The notes: generated by a model from the sequence alone, not told the origin. 64,000 nt of DNA from Actinomycetes bacterium (GCA_024637035.1 JAGXFW010000008.1:1-64000), one strand, 5' to 3'; positions 43,398 through 53,087 are shown, counted from the stretch's first letter. A program made the numbers and translations.

Positions 43398-45544
43398 GGA
43401 TACTCCTGCCCACCATCCGCGACCCCGGCCAGATCGGGGGCACCACCACCCATCTGGACATGCTGACCAGGGGCTTGGACGAGAACGGCCACGAGTCGAG
43501 GGTGTTCTACCTCGGCGGTGCCATCCCCCGAGCTGTCGGCCTGGGTGGGGTCGTCTGGCCGGCCGGGATGCTCAATCGACTGCACCGCGGATGGGGCATG
43601 GTGTACGCGGCCGTCGTTCGTGGGAGGCTCCTCGCGAGCGCTGTGGAGCGCGAGCTGGCCCGAGCCCTTGCCGCCGGCGAGCCGTGGGATGTCTTGAACG
43701 CTCAGGAGGTCTATTCGGTTCCCAGTCTGCGCGCGGTGGCCGACCGCTACGACATCCCGCTCGTGCTCACGCTGCACGGGTACCCGCTCTTCGAGTCGAT
43801 GTCGGAGGGGTACACAACTGCCTCTCCCGGTGGGCGTTCGTTCCTCATGGGGTCCGAGCTTCGAGCTCTTCGCATCGCCGATGCCGTGATCACTGTGGAC
43901 AGCAGGCTGCATCGACACGTGCTCCGGCTTGCCCCCGAGCGATCCTCGACCACTACGTCGCTGATGAACTTCATCGATACGTCGTCGTATCAGCCGGGTG
44001 TCGAGGGGCGCGAGGAGTTGCGTCGCGCGTGGAACGTGCCCGAGGGCGCGACCGTGCTCTTCTGCCCGCGCCGATTGGTGAAGAAGAACGGTGTGACGTC
44101 GCCCTCGCGGGCGCTGGCCACCATGACGCCCCAGCAGCGTGGACGCTTCCTGCTGCTGCACGCCGGTGAGGGCGGCGAGCGGGAGGAGATCGAACGAGTG
44201 GTCCGTGAGGAGGGTCTGGGGCACGAGGTCCGGCTACTCGGTGGGCAGGACCGCGACGCGATACTCCAGCTGTATCGCCTGGCCGACATCGTCCTGGTGC
44301 CTTCGGTCCACAGCGAGAACGTCGAAGAGGCCACATCGCTTTCGGCCCTGGAGGCGATGGCCTGCGGGCGTCCCCTTATCGCCGGTGCGGTGGGAGGCTT
44401 GGCCGAGATGGTCGAAGATGGCAAGAACGGGCTCCTCGTGCCCGCGGCCGAACCCTCGGCCCTGGCTGCCGCGATCATGCGGTTGGCCGACGACCCCGAC
44501 TTGGGGATTCGTCTGGCACATGAAGCCCGCACATACGTGGTTCTGAACCACTCGCATCTTCACGCGGCCTCGCGCTTCGTCGACGTGTACGGCAAGGCGG
44601 CGGCTCGGCAGGGGTCGGACCAGATGCCGTCAGAGCTTGGGGGGCCGCGACCCGGCGGACCCACGGTCGACGGCGCCACGCCGCCCCATGCGGCCTCAGG
44701 CGGCCCCGCACAGCACGCCGACGCCATCGTCGCCGGCCTCCCCCTGATCTCCGTGCTCGGGTCGCCACTGCACGGGGTCGGGTTGGAAGAGGCCGCCGCC
44801 ATCGTCCTCGGTTGGGCGCGAGATGATACTGCTCCCGTCCACGGTGATGAGTCGCGGCTCGGCGGTCGGCGGGGGTCGCCCCGCGTGGCGACCTCGTTCA
44901 ATCCCGAGCTGGCAGTGAAGGCTCAGCGGGATCCCCTGGTCGCGGAGGCGCTGCTCGCCGCGGACCTGCGCTACCCGGATGGAGTGGGGGTCGTGTGGGC
45001 GGCTGGCCGGCGAGGCGCGGTCGGCTTGGAACGGGTGCCCGGGATCGAGCTCGCGGAGCGCGTGCTCGAGAAGGCGGCGGCAGAGAGCCTTTCGGCCTAT
45101 CTGCTCGGCGCCGCACCGGGGGTGGCGGAGCAGGCAGCCGAAGCGCTGCGCGCCCGCATGCCGGGCCTCGATATCGTCGGAGCTCACCACGGATATTTCT
45201 CGGCGACCGATGAGACGGCGATACTTGCTGGGATCCGTGACTCCGGTGCCGTCCTACTTCTCGTGGCCCTTGGGGCGCCTCGCCAAGAGCTGTTCATCCA
45301 CAGGCATCTGGGTGACCTCGGGGTGCGGGTCGCCTTGGGTGTGGGGGGCAGCTTCGACGTATGGTCTGGTCGCGTCCGCCGGGCGCCGGGGTGGACCCGG
45401 ACTCTGGGCGTAGAGTGGCTCTACCGGCTCGTCACCGACCCTCGTCGGGCTCGGCGGCAGCTCGCTCTACCGCTGTTCGCCTGGCGTGCCCTTCGTGACG
45501 TGGCTTCCGACTACCACCCGCCGCGCGGATCTCGGGGGCGCTGA
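43394..45544 (+). CDS. Fusion of a GT4 glycosyltransferase and a WecG/TagA/CpsF (GT26) domain
   Basis: The 716-residue protein has two enzymes in one chain. Residues 1-400 are a GT4 enzyme (IGGTTTHLDMLTRGLDENGH; PRRLVKKNGVTSPSRAL; SVHSENVEEATSLSALEAMACGRPLI). After a Gly/Pro-rich linker (about 405-450), residues 460-700 are a WecG/TagA domain: SFNPELAVKAQRDPLVAEAL, RYPDGVGVVWAA, RVPGIELAERVLE, VALGAPRQELFIHR, GVGGSFDVWSGRVRRAP and GVEWLYRLVTDPRR. TagA enzymes transfer ManNAc to GlcNAc-lipid, consistent with wecB nearby. The start is GTG at 43394 with a GGAGGAGC SD. Confidence 0.9.
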   Translation: MRILLPTIRDPGQIGGTTTHLDMLTRGLDENGHESRVFYLGGAIPRAVGLGGVVWPAGMLNRLHRGWGMVYAAVVRGRLLASAVERELARALAAGEPWDVLNAQEVYSVPSLRAVADRYDIPLVLTLHGYPLFESMSEGYTTASPGGRSFLMGSELRALRIADAVITVDSRLHRHVLRLAPERSSTTTSLMNFIDTSSYQPGVEGREELRRAWNVPEGATVLFCPRRLVKKNGVTSPSRALATMTPQQRGRFLLLHAGEGGEREEIERVVREEGLGHEVRLLGGQDRDAILQLYRLADIVLVPSVHSENVEEATSLSALEAMACGRPLIAGAVGGLAEMVEDGKNGLLVPAAEPSALAAAIMRLADDPDLGIRLAHEARTYVVLNHSHLHAASRFVDVYGKAAARQGSDQMPSELGGPRPGGPTVDGATPPHAASGGPAQHADAIVAGLPLISVLGSPLHGVGLEEAAAIVLGWARDDTAPVHGDESRLGGRRGSPRVATSFNPELAVKAQRDPLVAEALLAADLRYPDGVGVVWAAGRRGAVGLERVPGIELAERVLEKAAAESLSAYLLGAAPGVAEQAAEALRARMPGLDIVGAHHGYFSATDETAILAGIRDSGAVLLLVALGAPRQELFIHRHLGDLGVRVALGVGGSFDVWSGRVRRAPGWTRTLGVEWLYRLVTDPRRARRQLALPLFAWRALRDVASDYHPPRGSRGR

Positions 45545-45547
45545 GTT

Positions 45548-47146
45548 GTGATCGGCTCGGGGGAGGACGGGTTCCGCTCGACGCTGCGGAACGCTGCGCT
45601 CCTGATCCTGGCGGCGTCTGTCTTCGGACGCTTCCTGGGCCTGGCTCGCGATCTGGCGGTCGCCTACTACTTCGGCGCTGGGGCCGACACCGACGCGTTC
45701 TTCCTGGCGAATCGCCTCCCCACTCTGGTCTCGGTGTCGATCGCCGGAGCCCTCACCGCCAGCCTGATTCCCGTGTTCACACAGCGGTACGTGGTCGGGA
45801 AGCGCGAGGAGGCGTGGCGTCTGACGGTGAGCATGTTCAACGTCACCGGCCTCGCGCTCCTTGCGTTCGCGGCGGTCTGTGTCGTCGCGGCGCCGTGGCT
45901 GGTGCCCCTCATCGGCCCGGGGTTCGACGCTTCCACGACCGAGCGGGCCGTCCACCTGTTCCGCATCCTGATGCCACTCATCGTCTTCGCGGGATTGTCG
46001 GGCCTCGCCACCGGCGTGCTCAACTCCATGCGCAAGTTCGGCCTGCCCGCCGTGTCCACGTCGTTAGGCACCCTGGTGACGCTCTTCGTCCTTCTGGGCT
46101 CTGCTCGCGCGTGGGGTCTCACCGGCCTTGCCATTGCGACCACAGTGGGGGCGGCCACGTGCTTTCTCGTGCTCGTGCCGCAATTGCTCAAGAGCGGCCT
46201 GCCCTATCGGCCGAGGATAGCGTGGGAAGACCCAGGTCTTCGACAGGTCGGCGGCATGATCTGGCCCATCCTGCTGGGCTCCGCCGTGGGTGCGGCGAGC
46301 ACGTTCGCCGACCAGGTGTTGGGCAGCTTCCTCGAGCCGGGGTCGATATCGGCGCTCAGCTTCTCCGAGAAGCTGTTCCATTTGCCTCTCGGGCTGCTGG
46401 TCGCGGCGGTCGCCGTGCCCTTGTTCCCGCTGCTCTCCGAGCACGTCGCAAGGGACGAGCCCGAACTTCTGAAGACCCACCTGGGGTTCTCCCTGCGCAT
46501 CATCGCCTTCATGCTCATCCCGGCGAGTCTTGGGCTCATCGTGCTTCGCGCACCGGTGGTCGCGCTCTTGTTCGAGCACGGGGAGTTCACGGCGGAAGAC
46601 ACGGCCCGCACCGCGTGGGCGCTGCTCTTCTACTCCATGGGCCTCTTCTCGTACGCGGGGCGCGACATCCTGACACGGGTGTTTTACGCATACCATGACA
46701 CGCGGACTCCGATCGGCATCAGTGTGGGTGCGGTCGTGCTGAATGTGGGAGCCTCCATCGTGCTCATGCAGTTCTTGGGGGTGGGAGGTCTGGCGCTGGG
46801 CACCACCATCGCCTTCACTGCCAACTTCGGTGTGCTGTTCTATCTCTTGAGGAGAAAGATCGGTCCCTTGGGGATCGTGGTATTGATGCGCTCCTTCGCG
46901 CGCATCGTCGTAGCGGCTGCCGTCATGAGCGGGGCGGTGTGGGCGATCGACCGGGGTCTCGATGGCGCCGTGCCATCGTCCAACCTCGGGCTCGCAGTGC
47001 GCGTCGCCGTGGCTGTGGCGGGCGGCGTGGTGGTCTATGCGGCCGCGGCCGCCCTGGGTCGGCTGCCCGAGATCTCCGAACTCAAGGGGATGTTGACGAG
47101 TATGAGGAAGGGACGAGGGGCGCTTCCGGCAGGCCCGGTGGAATGA
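45548..47146 (+). CDS. murJ: MurJ/MviN-family lipid flippase
   Basis: The 532-residue protein has about 14 membrane spans and the MurJ signature: LGLARDLAVAYYFGAGADTDAFFLANRLPTL, then DQVLGSFLEPGSISALSFSEKL and VFYAYHDTRTP. MurJ flips lipid II. In this operon, 3 bp behind a WecG fusion, it may flip a polysaccharide repeat unit, as suggested for MviN homologues in clostridial wall-polymer loci. The C-terminal tail is charged. Confidence 0.9.
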   Translation: MIGSGEDGFRSTLRNAALLILAASVFGRFLGLARDLAVAYYFGAGADTDAFFLANRLPTLVSVSIAGALTASLIPVFTQRYVVGKREEAWRLTVSMFNVTGLALLAFAAVCVVAAPWLVPLIGPGFDASTTERAVHLFRILMPLIVFAGLSGLATGVLNSMRKFGLPAVSTSLGTLVTLFVLLGSARAWGLTGLAIATTVGAATCFLVLVPQLLKSGLPYRPRIAWEDPGLRQVGGMIWPILLGSAVGAASTFADQVLGSFLEPGSISALSFSEKLFHLPLGLLVAAVAVPLFPLLSEHVARDEPELLKTHLGFSLRIIAFMLIPASLGLIVLRAPVVALLFEHGEFTAEDTARTAWALLFYSMGLFSYAGRDILTRVFYAYHDTRTPIGISVGAVVLNVGASIVLMQFLGVGGLALGTTIAFTANFGVLFYLLRRKIGPLGIVVLMRSFARIVVAAAVMSGAVWAIDRGLDGAVPSSNLGLAVRVAVAVAGGVVVYAAAAALGRLPEISELKGMLTSMRKGRGALPAGPVE

Positions 47147-47375
47147 TCCCGCTCCCGCGCCACGTGGCGTTCGCTCGTGCAACGCCGCCGCCGCTTGCCG
47201 GTCGATGCGGCTTCCGCGCACTCCCGTGCGACTCCCACCCAGGGTCGGCGTCGTATCTCTGGCTCCCTCGGACTCGTTCGAAGAACCGCATATCCATGCC
47301 CGGTCGGCACCCGCTTGGCTGGGTGGTCGGGCAGGAACCTCGGGCTTTGCCGAGAAATTGAACAGGATGGTCGTC
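47147..47375. other. Intergenic region ahead of the CWB2 gene series
   Basis: About 230 bp without a supported gene. The reading frame of the next gene stays open here, but the signal peptide fixes a start near 47376. No clear promoter, terminator or known riboswitch was seen. Confidence 0.5.
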
Positions 47376-48980
47376 ATGAACGCGTATAGGTCGTCGCGCA
47401 TCTCAGTCAATAGGGAATGTCTGGTCTGGTTCGTCGCCGGAGTACTGGCGGTGATCATGGTGCTCGCGTGGAGCGGAGTGGCCAGAGCGGGCGCGGGCGA
47501 TCCCGCGGCGCTCGCCGCCGAGGACGGCTTCGGCATCGCACCGGGCGAGCGAGTCACCTTCTCCACCTCCTCATCCGCTCCCGTGGTGCCCATCCTCTTT
47601 CCCTTCGACTACAAGGCGACGTGGACCGACACCTGGGGGGCTCCTCGCAGTGGAGGGCGGACCCACGCCGGGAACGACCTCATGGCGCCGAAGATGACCC
47701 GGATCTACGCAGTGGCCGACGGTGTCCTCGACTGGATGAACGACACCGCTCCCTACACGAAGTCCACCTACAACGGGGTGCCGTACTTCAACATCCTGCT
47801 GCGCGGGGATGACGGCAACGTCTACTTCTACATCCACCTGAACAATGACACTCCGCCAGCTTCTCCGGGCGCCCCCGACACCGACGACGGGCTCGGCGGG
47901 GCCGAGAACGCCTATGCCCCGGGCCTGAAGAACGGGAGCCGGGTGACGGCCGGTCAGTTCATCGGTTATGTTGGAGACAGCGGCAATGCCGAGGATTCCG
48001 GGAGCCACCTGCACTTCGAACTGCACCTGGGCGGGTACGGCAATCCGATCGACCCCTACAACAGCCTGATGGCCGCCCCGCTGTTCAACGAGTGGTCTCC
48101 CGACTTCCAGACGATGACCGGCGCCGACCGCTACGAGACCGCTATCCTGGTCTCGAAGAAGGCCTTCCCCGACGGCGCTCCGGTGGTGATCGTGGTGAAG
48201 GGCGATGACTTCCCCGATGCGCTCGCCGCCGCGCCCCTGGCTTACGCCTACGGAGGTCCGGTCCTGCTCACACCCTCGTCGGGCCTCACCGACGCCGTGA
48301 AGGAAGAACTGCTTCGCCTCAAGCCCGGGAAGGTGTTCTTCGTGGGGCTGCCTCCCGCGGTGCGTCCGGGCATCGTGAGCACTCTTCCCGACGCGGAGAT
48401 CGTCACGGTGCGCGGCCGTAACCGGTACGAGACGGCAGCGTTCCTCGCCGAACAGCTGAAGCTGAAGCTTGGGAAGGTCGAGAAGATCGTGCTCGCTTCC
48501 GGCGATAGCTTCCCTGACGCCCTCTCTGTCGCCCCACTCGCGGCGAAGAAGGGGTGGGCCATCCTTCTCACCCCGCAGGCGGGACCGCTGCCCGGGGTCA
48601 CCGCCGCGCAGATCGATGCGCTCGGAGCCACCTTCGCCCTGTGCGTGGGCACCTACGTGAAGCCGCCGGCTTCAGTGACGCAGGTGGTGTCCCAGATCGG
48701 CACCGACCGCTACAACACGAGCGCCCTGGTGGCTGAGTTCGCCCTTACCCGCGGCCTCTCGTTCACCCGAGTGGCGTTGGCGACGGGCGAGAACTACCCC
48801 GACGCGCTCGTCGTGGGGCCCTACTTGGCGAGTGACGGCGGGATCCTCCTGCTCACGATGCCGACCGGAGTGCCCACCTGCATAAGAGAACAGCTCTCGA
48901 CGAACAAGGAGAGCATCGAGACCGTGGATCTCGTCGGGCTGTCGGGAGTCATTGAGAGCGCCCTGAGGAGACTTCGCTAG
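47376..48980 (+). CDS. Secreted M23 peptidase with triple CWB2 wall-binding module
   Basis: The 534-residue protein has a signal segment (CLVWFVAGVLAVIMVLAWSG). A LytM/M23 domain follows with zinc ligands in GRTHAGNDLMAP (His97, Asp101) and in GSHLHFELH, so it should cleave peptidoglycan cross-bridges. Residues 245-534 are three CWB2 repeats, each with a DRYETA/DRYNTS opening and an FPDAL/YPDAL centre, which bind a wall polymer. The start is ATG 47376 (MNAYRSS); an ATG three codons upstream is possible. It is the first of six CWB2 genes. Confidence 0.9.
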   Translation: MNAYRSSRISVNRECLVWFVAGVLAVIMVLAWSGVARAGAGDPAALAAEDGFGIAPGERVTFSTSSSAPVVPILFPFDYKATWTDTWGAPRSGGRTHAGNDLMAPKMTRIYAVADGVLDWMNDTAPYTKSTYNGVPYFNILLRGDDGNVYFYIHLNNDTPPASPGAPDTDDGLGGAENAYAPGLKNGSRVTAGQFIGYVGDSGNAEDSGSHLHFELHLGGYGNPIDPYNSLMAAPLFNEWSPDFQTMTGADRYETAILVSKKAFPDGAPVVIVVKGDDFPDALAAAPLAYAYGGPVLLTPSSGLTDAVKEELLRLKPGKVFFVGLPPAVRPGIVSTLPDAEIVTVRGRNRYETAAFLAEQLKLKLGKVEKIVLASGDSFPDALSVAPLAAKKGWAILLTPQAGPLPGVTAAQIDALGATFALCVGTYVKPPASVTQVVSQIGTDRYNTSALVAEFALTRGLSFTRVALATGENYPDALVVGPYLASDGGILLLTMPTGVPTCIREQLSTNKESIETVDLVGLSGVIESALRRLR

Positions 48981-49005
48981 GGAGTCTCCGGAAGGAGAAC
49001 ACGGC

Positions 49006-50958
49006 GTGATTTTGAGTTCGGATGGGAGGTCGCTTGACCGACTCGGGCTTTCCGGTGGAAGCGCGCGCCGGCCGATCCTGCTCGTCCTCTTCGCGCTGGT
49101 CGCGTCGCTGATCGCTGTGTGGGCGGCGCCTGGGTCTGCCGAAGCGACCTCCGTCTACACCACCCTCACCGGCGCCGACCGCTACGAGACCGCCATCCTC
49201 GTCTCGAAGCAGGCCTACCCCTCCGGAGCCCCCGCCGTCGCTCTGGTCAAAGGTGACGACTTCCCCGACGCCCTCTCCGCCGCCCCCCTGGCCTATGCCT
49301 TCGGCGGCCCGGTGATCCTCACCCCCTCGGGTGGTCTCACCCCGGCCGTGAAGGCGGAGTTGCAGCGCCTCAAGCCCGGGAAGGTCTTCTTCATCGGTCT
49401 TCCTGAGTCAGTGCGGCCTGGTCTGGTGGATGCCGTGGGGAATGCAGAGATCGTCACCATCCGCGGAAAGGACCGCTACGAGACCGCTGCTCTGCTCGCC
49501 GCGGAACTGAAGAAGAAACGCGGCACCGTCGAGAAGTTCGTACTTGCCCCGGGGAACACCTTCCCCGACGCCCTCTCCGTGGCCCCCCTGGCCGCCAAGA
49601 AGGGCTGGCCTATCCTCCTCACCCCCCAAGCAGGACCGCTACCCAAGGTCACCTCCACCCAGATACAGGCTCTTGGTGTCACCTCCGCCCTGGTGGTGGG
49701 CACCTACGTGAAGCCTGCCGGGATCTCGGTGACCTCCAAGATCGGCAAAGACCGCTACCACACCAGTGCCCTGGTAGCCGAGTACGGCACGAGCATGGGC
49801 CTCTCCTTCGCCCACCTGGCCCTGGCCACGGGGGAGAATTATCCGGATGCGTTGGTGGCGGGTCCCTATTTGGCGAAGGGTGGGGGGGTGTTGTTGCTGG
49901 TGTGGTCTCGGGGGCTCCCGACCACGGTCAGGGACGTTCTCGTGGACAACCGGACCGCGGTGCGAGGCGTTGATTTCGTAGGCCTGGGTCCCGAGGTGGG
50001 ATTGATCGTCGGCCAACTTGGCGCGACTGCGACCGTCATGGGGGTGCGGGCCAGCGGCTCACACCCAGACAAGACCCGCACCGTGATCGACCTTTCGGGT
50101 CCGCCGGGAGCCGTGCACACCGAGGTCACGCCCGACGGGTTCCTGCAGGTGGACATCGCCTCGGTGTTCGTGGTGGGAGCCGGTGGCCGTGTACCGGTCG
50201 GCACCGCGGAGGTGGTCGACGTGGGCATAGGTGTGGCGCAGGTGCTCCCCTCGAGAGCCCGCATCAAGGTGCGGCTCGGGCGTTTCAGCCGCTTCGAGGT
50301 CTCGGCCTTGGCTCCATCCGGAGATTCCGGTGACCGGGTGGTCATCGACGTGTTCACGCGCACCGATGGACCTCCCGACCCGGGTGCCCCGCTCGTGGTG
50401 CTCGACGCGGGCCACGGTGGCAGCGACCCCGGAGCCACCGGGGTCACCGGCGTTCTCGAGAAGAACGTCAACCTACAACTCGTGTTGCGGGTCGATGTGC
50501 TCTTGCGACAGGCGGGGTTGCGCACGCTGCTCACCCGCTCCACCGACGTCGACGTGTCGCTCAAACAACGCACGGATACCGCGAACAACGCCAAGGCCAA
50601 CGTTTTCGTCGCGGTGCACAACAACGCCTCGGGTGACCCAACGGCGAAAGGGGTCGAGACTTTCTACTGGGGCAGCAGCTCAGGGGCGTACTCGGTAGAG
50701 GGCAAGCTCCTCGCTGAGTCGATCCAGACAAGTCTCGTGGCCGCCCTCGGGGCCAAGGACAGAGGCGCACGCACCCATTGGAGCACCCTGTACGTACTGG
50801 ACAAGAGCCTGATGCCGGCTGCACTCACGGAGGTCGGCTTCTTGACGAACGCGGACGAAGAGGCGAAACTGAAGGACCCTGCGTACCTTGATCGTGCCGC
50901 CAATGCGATCTCGCTTGGGATTCTCGGATACTTCGGCTGGGCGAACGGAACAATCTAG
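49006..50958 (+). CDS. Secreted N-acetylmuramoyl-L-alanine amidase with triple CWB2 module
   Basis: The 650-residue protein has an N-terminal signal (LLVLFALVASLIAVWAAPGSAEA), three CWB2 repeats (50-335), an AMIN-like beta domain (about 345-460), and a C-terminal amidase_3 domain. The amidase shows VVLDAGHGGSDPGATG with the zinc His, the metal Glu in EKNVNLQLVLRV, a second His in FVAVHNNASGD and catalytic Glu in ALTEVGFLTNADEE. It splits the MurNAc-L-Ala bond. The GTG at 49006 follows aaggag. Its CWB2 DNA is nearly identical to that of the SpoIID-type gene at 58.4-59.2 kb. Confidence 0.93.
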   Translation: MILSSDGRSLDRLGLSGGSARRPILLVLFALVASLIAVWAAPGSAEATSVYTTLTGADRYETAILVSKQAYPSGAPAVALVKGDDFPDALSAAPLAYAFGGPVILTPSGGLTPAVKAELQRLKPGKVFFIGLPESVRPGLVDAVGNAEIVTIRGKDRYETAALLAAELKKKRGTVEKFVLAPGNTFPDALSVAPLAAKKGWPILLTPQAGPLPKVTSTQIQALGVTSALVVGTYVKPAGISVTSKIGKDRYHTSALVAEYGTSMGLSFAHLALATGENYPDALVAGPYLAKGGGVLLLVWSRGLPTTVRDVLVDNRTAVRGVDFVGLGPEVGLIVGQLGATATVMGVRASGSHPDKTRTVIDLSGPPGAVHTEVTPDGFLQVDIASVFVVGAGGRVPVGTAEVVDVGIGVAQVLPSRARIKVRLGRFSRFEVSALAPSGDSGDRVVIDVFTRTDGPPDPGAPLVVLDAGHGGSDPGATGVTGVLEKNVNLQLVLRVDVLLRQAGLRTLLTRSTDVDVSLKQRTDTANNAKANVFVAVHNNASGDPTAKGVETFYWGSSSGAYSVEGKLLAESIQTSLVAALGAKDRGARTHWSTLYVLDKSLMPAALTEVGFLTNADEEAKLKDPAYLDRAANAISLGILGYFGWANGTI

Positions 50959-50989
50959 AATATGCTGGTACTTGAATATGCTGGTACTT
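50958..50989. repeat. Perfect 16-bp tandem duplication after the amidase gene
   Basis: gaatatgctggtactt occurs twice in direct contact, beginning at the last base of the amidase stop codon. Each copy contains TATGCT, which could serve as a -10 element for the next gene, 36 bp downstream of the array. Confidence 0.93.
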
Positions 50990-51025
50990 GGTGTTCGCTG
51001 ACTACTGACATGTGAGGAGAGCCCG

Positions 51026-52768
51026 ATGGTCGGTTCGGTTCGGTGGATGGCAGTCCTGCGCGTGGCGGTCGTGTTTGTCTTGCTAGTCGCGTTCGTGGTT
51101 CTTCTTGTGTCATTGGTACCGACGACCGCCTCGGCCGTGGGACCTGTCACAACGACGGCTGACACCACCGACCCGTCAACGAGCACCACTGACACCACCA
51201 ACTCATCAACGAGCACCACCGACACCTCGGCCACCACGTCGACCACCGACACCACTCTCTCTCCCACCACCACTACGACGGCCCCAGGGCGCGTCGATAC
51301 CTACTTCACCGGCTCTGATCGCTACGCGACAGCGATCCTGGTGTCCGAGAAGGCATACCCTTCAGGGGCGCCCGCTGTGATCTTGGTCAAAGGCACCGAC
51401 TTCCCCGATGCTCTCGCGGCCGCCCCTCTCGCCGTGGCGTACGGAGGCCCTGTCATCCTCGTGCCGCCCACCGGTCTGACTCAGCCTGTCAAGGACGAAC
51501 TGAGGCGCCTCAAGCCCGACACCGTCTTCTTCATCGGGCTGCCGATAAGCCTGCGCGATGTGGTCTCGCGCGTCCTGCCCGCCGCAGACGTGCGCACGGT
51601 CATCGGACGCGATCGCTACGAGACCGCGGCGCTGATCGCAGGCGAGCTCAAGGCGAAGGTCGGCGCGATATCGAAGATCGTTCTCGTCCCCGGGGACAAG
51701 TTCCCCGATGCTCTCGCCGTGGCACCCCTGGCGGCCCAGAAGGGCTGGCCGATCCTGCTGACTCCGCAGGCCGGGCCACTGCCGGCGGTCACCTCGGCCA
51801 GGATCCAGACCCTGGGCGCGACCTCCGCCTTGGTGGTGGGTACCTACGTCAAGCCGCCGCTCCCAATACCCGCGGCCAACGTCGTGGCCAAAGTAGGCCG
51901 CGACCGCTACTACACCGCTGCCATGGCGGCTGAGTACTCGAAGTCGATGGGGTCCACCTTCGTGCACATCGCCCTGGCTACGGGCGAGAACTACCCGGAT
52001 GCGTTGGTGATCGGACCGTACCTCGCGATGGACTCGGGGATACTGCTGCTCACGCGCTCCACGTCCTTCTCGCCGCCTGTCAACAACCTCTTGGCCACGT
52101 ACCAAGACGATCTCAAGATGGTCGACTTCGTGGGGATGGCCAAGAGCTCCCTCCTCAGCAAGCGTCTGGTCACCGTGCCGATCCCGCCGCCCCCTCCCGT
52201 CTATCCGGAGCTCAGATGGGGCTCCACGGGTGCGGCGGTCTCGACCTTGGAGGCGAAGCTATCCGCGCTCCGGTACGACATCGGTCGGGCGGACGGGGTG
52301 TACGACGAGGCCTTGAGAGACGCGGTCATGGCCTTCCAGAAGGCCGAGTGGCTCAGCCGCGACGGTGTAGCCGGCATCGCCGTGTGGAAGCGGCTCGAGA
52401 CCGCCCGCACTCCGGCGGCCAAATACTACTCGAGCTCCACCCACATCGAGATCGACCTCTCCCGGCAGGTGCTCTTCCTGGTATCGCAGGGCAGGGTAGT
52501 GAAGATCCTCCCCGTCTCCACGGGCACCTCCGCCACCCGCACCCCCGCTGGCTCCTTCCATATCACGCGGAAGCTCGACTACTGGCGTAGGAGTTCCCTC
52601 GGGCTGCTGTACATGCCCTCGTATTTCTATGGAGGTATCGCGATCCACGGTAGCTATTCGATTCCCAACTACCCGGCGAGCCACGGGTGCGTGCGCATAC
52701 CGGTGTGGGCTACCGCGGGCATCTACTACCAGATGCCGGTGGGCATGAGCGTTCGCGTGTACTACTAG
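51026..52768 (+). CDS. Secreted L,D-transpeptidase with CWB2 and peptidoglycan-binding domains
   Basis: The 580-residue protein has a signal segment (VAVVFVLLVAFVVLLVSLVP), a Thr/Ser/Asp-rich linker (TTADTTDPSTSTTDTT), three CWB2 repeats (about 90-380) and a PG_binding_1 domain (LRWGSTGAAVSTLEAKLSAL). It ends in a YkuD L,D-transpeptidase domain with the catalytic motif HGSYSIPNYPASHGCVRIP. Such enzymes form 3-3 cross-links or attach proteins to peptidoglycan. The ATG has the SD gaggagagccc. Confidence 0.93.
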   Translation: MVGSVRWMAVLRVAVVFVLLVAFVVLLVSLVPTTASAVGPVTTTADTTDPSTSTTDTTNSSTSTTDTSATTSTTDTTLSPTTTTTAPGRVDTYFTGSDRYATAILVSEKAYPSGAPAVILVKGTDFPDALAAAPLAVAYGGPVILVPPTGLTQPVKDELRRLKPDTVFFIGLPISLRDVVSRVLPAADVRTVIGRDRYETAALIAGELKAKVGAISKIVLVPGDKFPDALAVAPLAAQKGWPILLTPQAGPLPAVTSARIQTLGATSALVVGTYVKPPLPIPAANVVAKVGRDRYYTAAMAAEYSKSMGSTFVHIALATGENYPDALVIGPYLAMDSGILLLTRSTSFSPPVNNLLATYQDDLKMVDFVGMAKSSLLSKRLVTVPIPPPPPVYPELRWGSTGAAVSTLEAKLSALRYDIGRADGVYDEALRDAVMAFQKAEWLSRDGVAGIAVWKRLETARTPAAKYYSSSTHIEIDLSRQVLFLVSQGRVVKILPVSTGTSATRTPAGSFHITRKLDYWRRSSLGLLYMPSYFYGGIAIHGSYSIPNYPASHGCVRIPVWATAGIYYQMPVGMSVRVYY

Positions 52769-52786
52769 GGCCCGAACGCGGTTTCG

Positions 52787-52812
52787 GCGGCCTTCGCCTT
52801 GGCGAAGGCCGC
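52787..52812 (+). terminator. Terminator hairpin after the L,D-transpeptidase gene
   Basis: GCGGCCTTCGCC and GGCGAAGGCCGC form a perfect inverted repeat with almost no loop, 18 bp after the stop codon. There is no T run downstream. Confidence 0.6.
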
Positions 52813-52916
52813 ACCGGGACCGTGGGGGTGGCGGCCGATCGAGTAGTGTCTTCTGGGTCTTTCACAGCCTGACGAGACCGCTCATCTGCCCGCCGGACGC
52901 CCACCATCGTCTTTGC

Positions 52917-52962
52917 TAGAATGGCGACCGGCCGTACCCGGAAGGGTGGGCCGGTCTCTTTT
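52917..52962 (+). promoter_or_regulatory. Candidate -10 and intrinsic terminator within the CAP-gene leader
   Basis: A TAGAAT (52917-52922) is followed at once by a hairpin (GACCGGCC at 52926-52933 pairs with GGCCGGTC at 52949-52956, with an inner ACCC/GGGT stem around ggaa). The T-rich tctttt (52957-52962) comes next. This is the only hairpin with a T tract noted in the cluster. It lies 125 bp before the CAP gene and could be an attenuator, or an extra terminator for the gene upstream. The leader from 52963 to 53087 has no recognised riboswitch. Confidence 0.5.
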
Positions 52963-53087
52963 CGTTCCAGTGCAATCCGCACTAAAGCACGTGTTGTTGT
53001 TTGTCGATGAGGCGAGTGCAGGTGTTCGCTTGGCGTCTGCGGCTGGACAAGGTCCGACCGCCGGCGGAACGGTTGTGAGGAGTATGG

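Noticed and set aside
47147-47375. Cyclic di-GMP or cyclic di-AMP riboswitch before the M23 gene
   Set aside because: No segment matched the conserved cores I could recall of either class.
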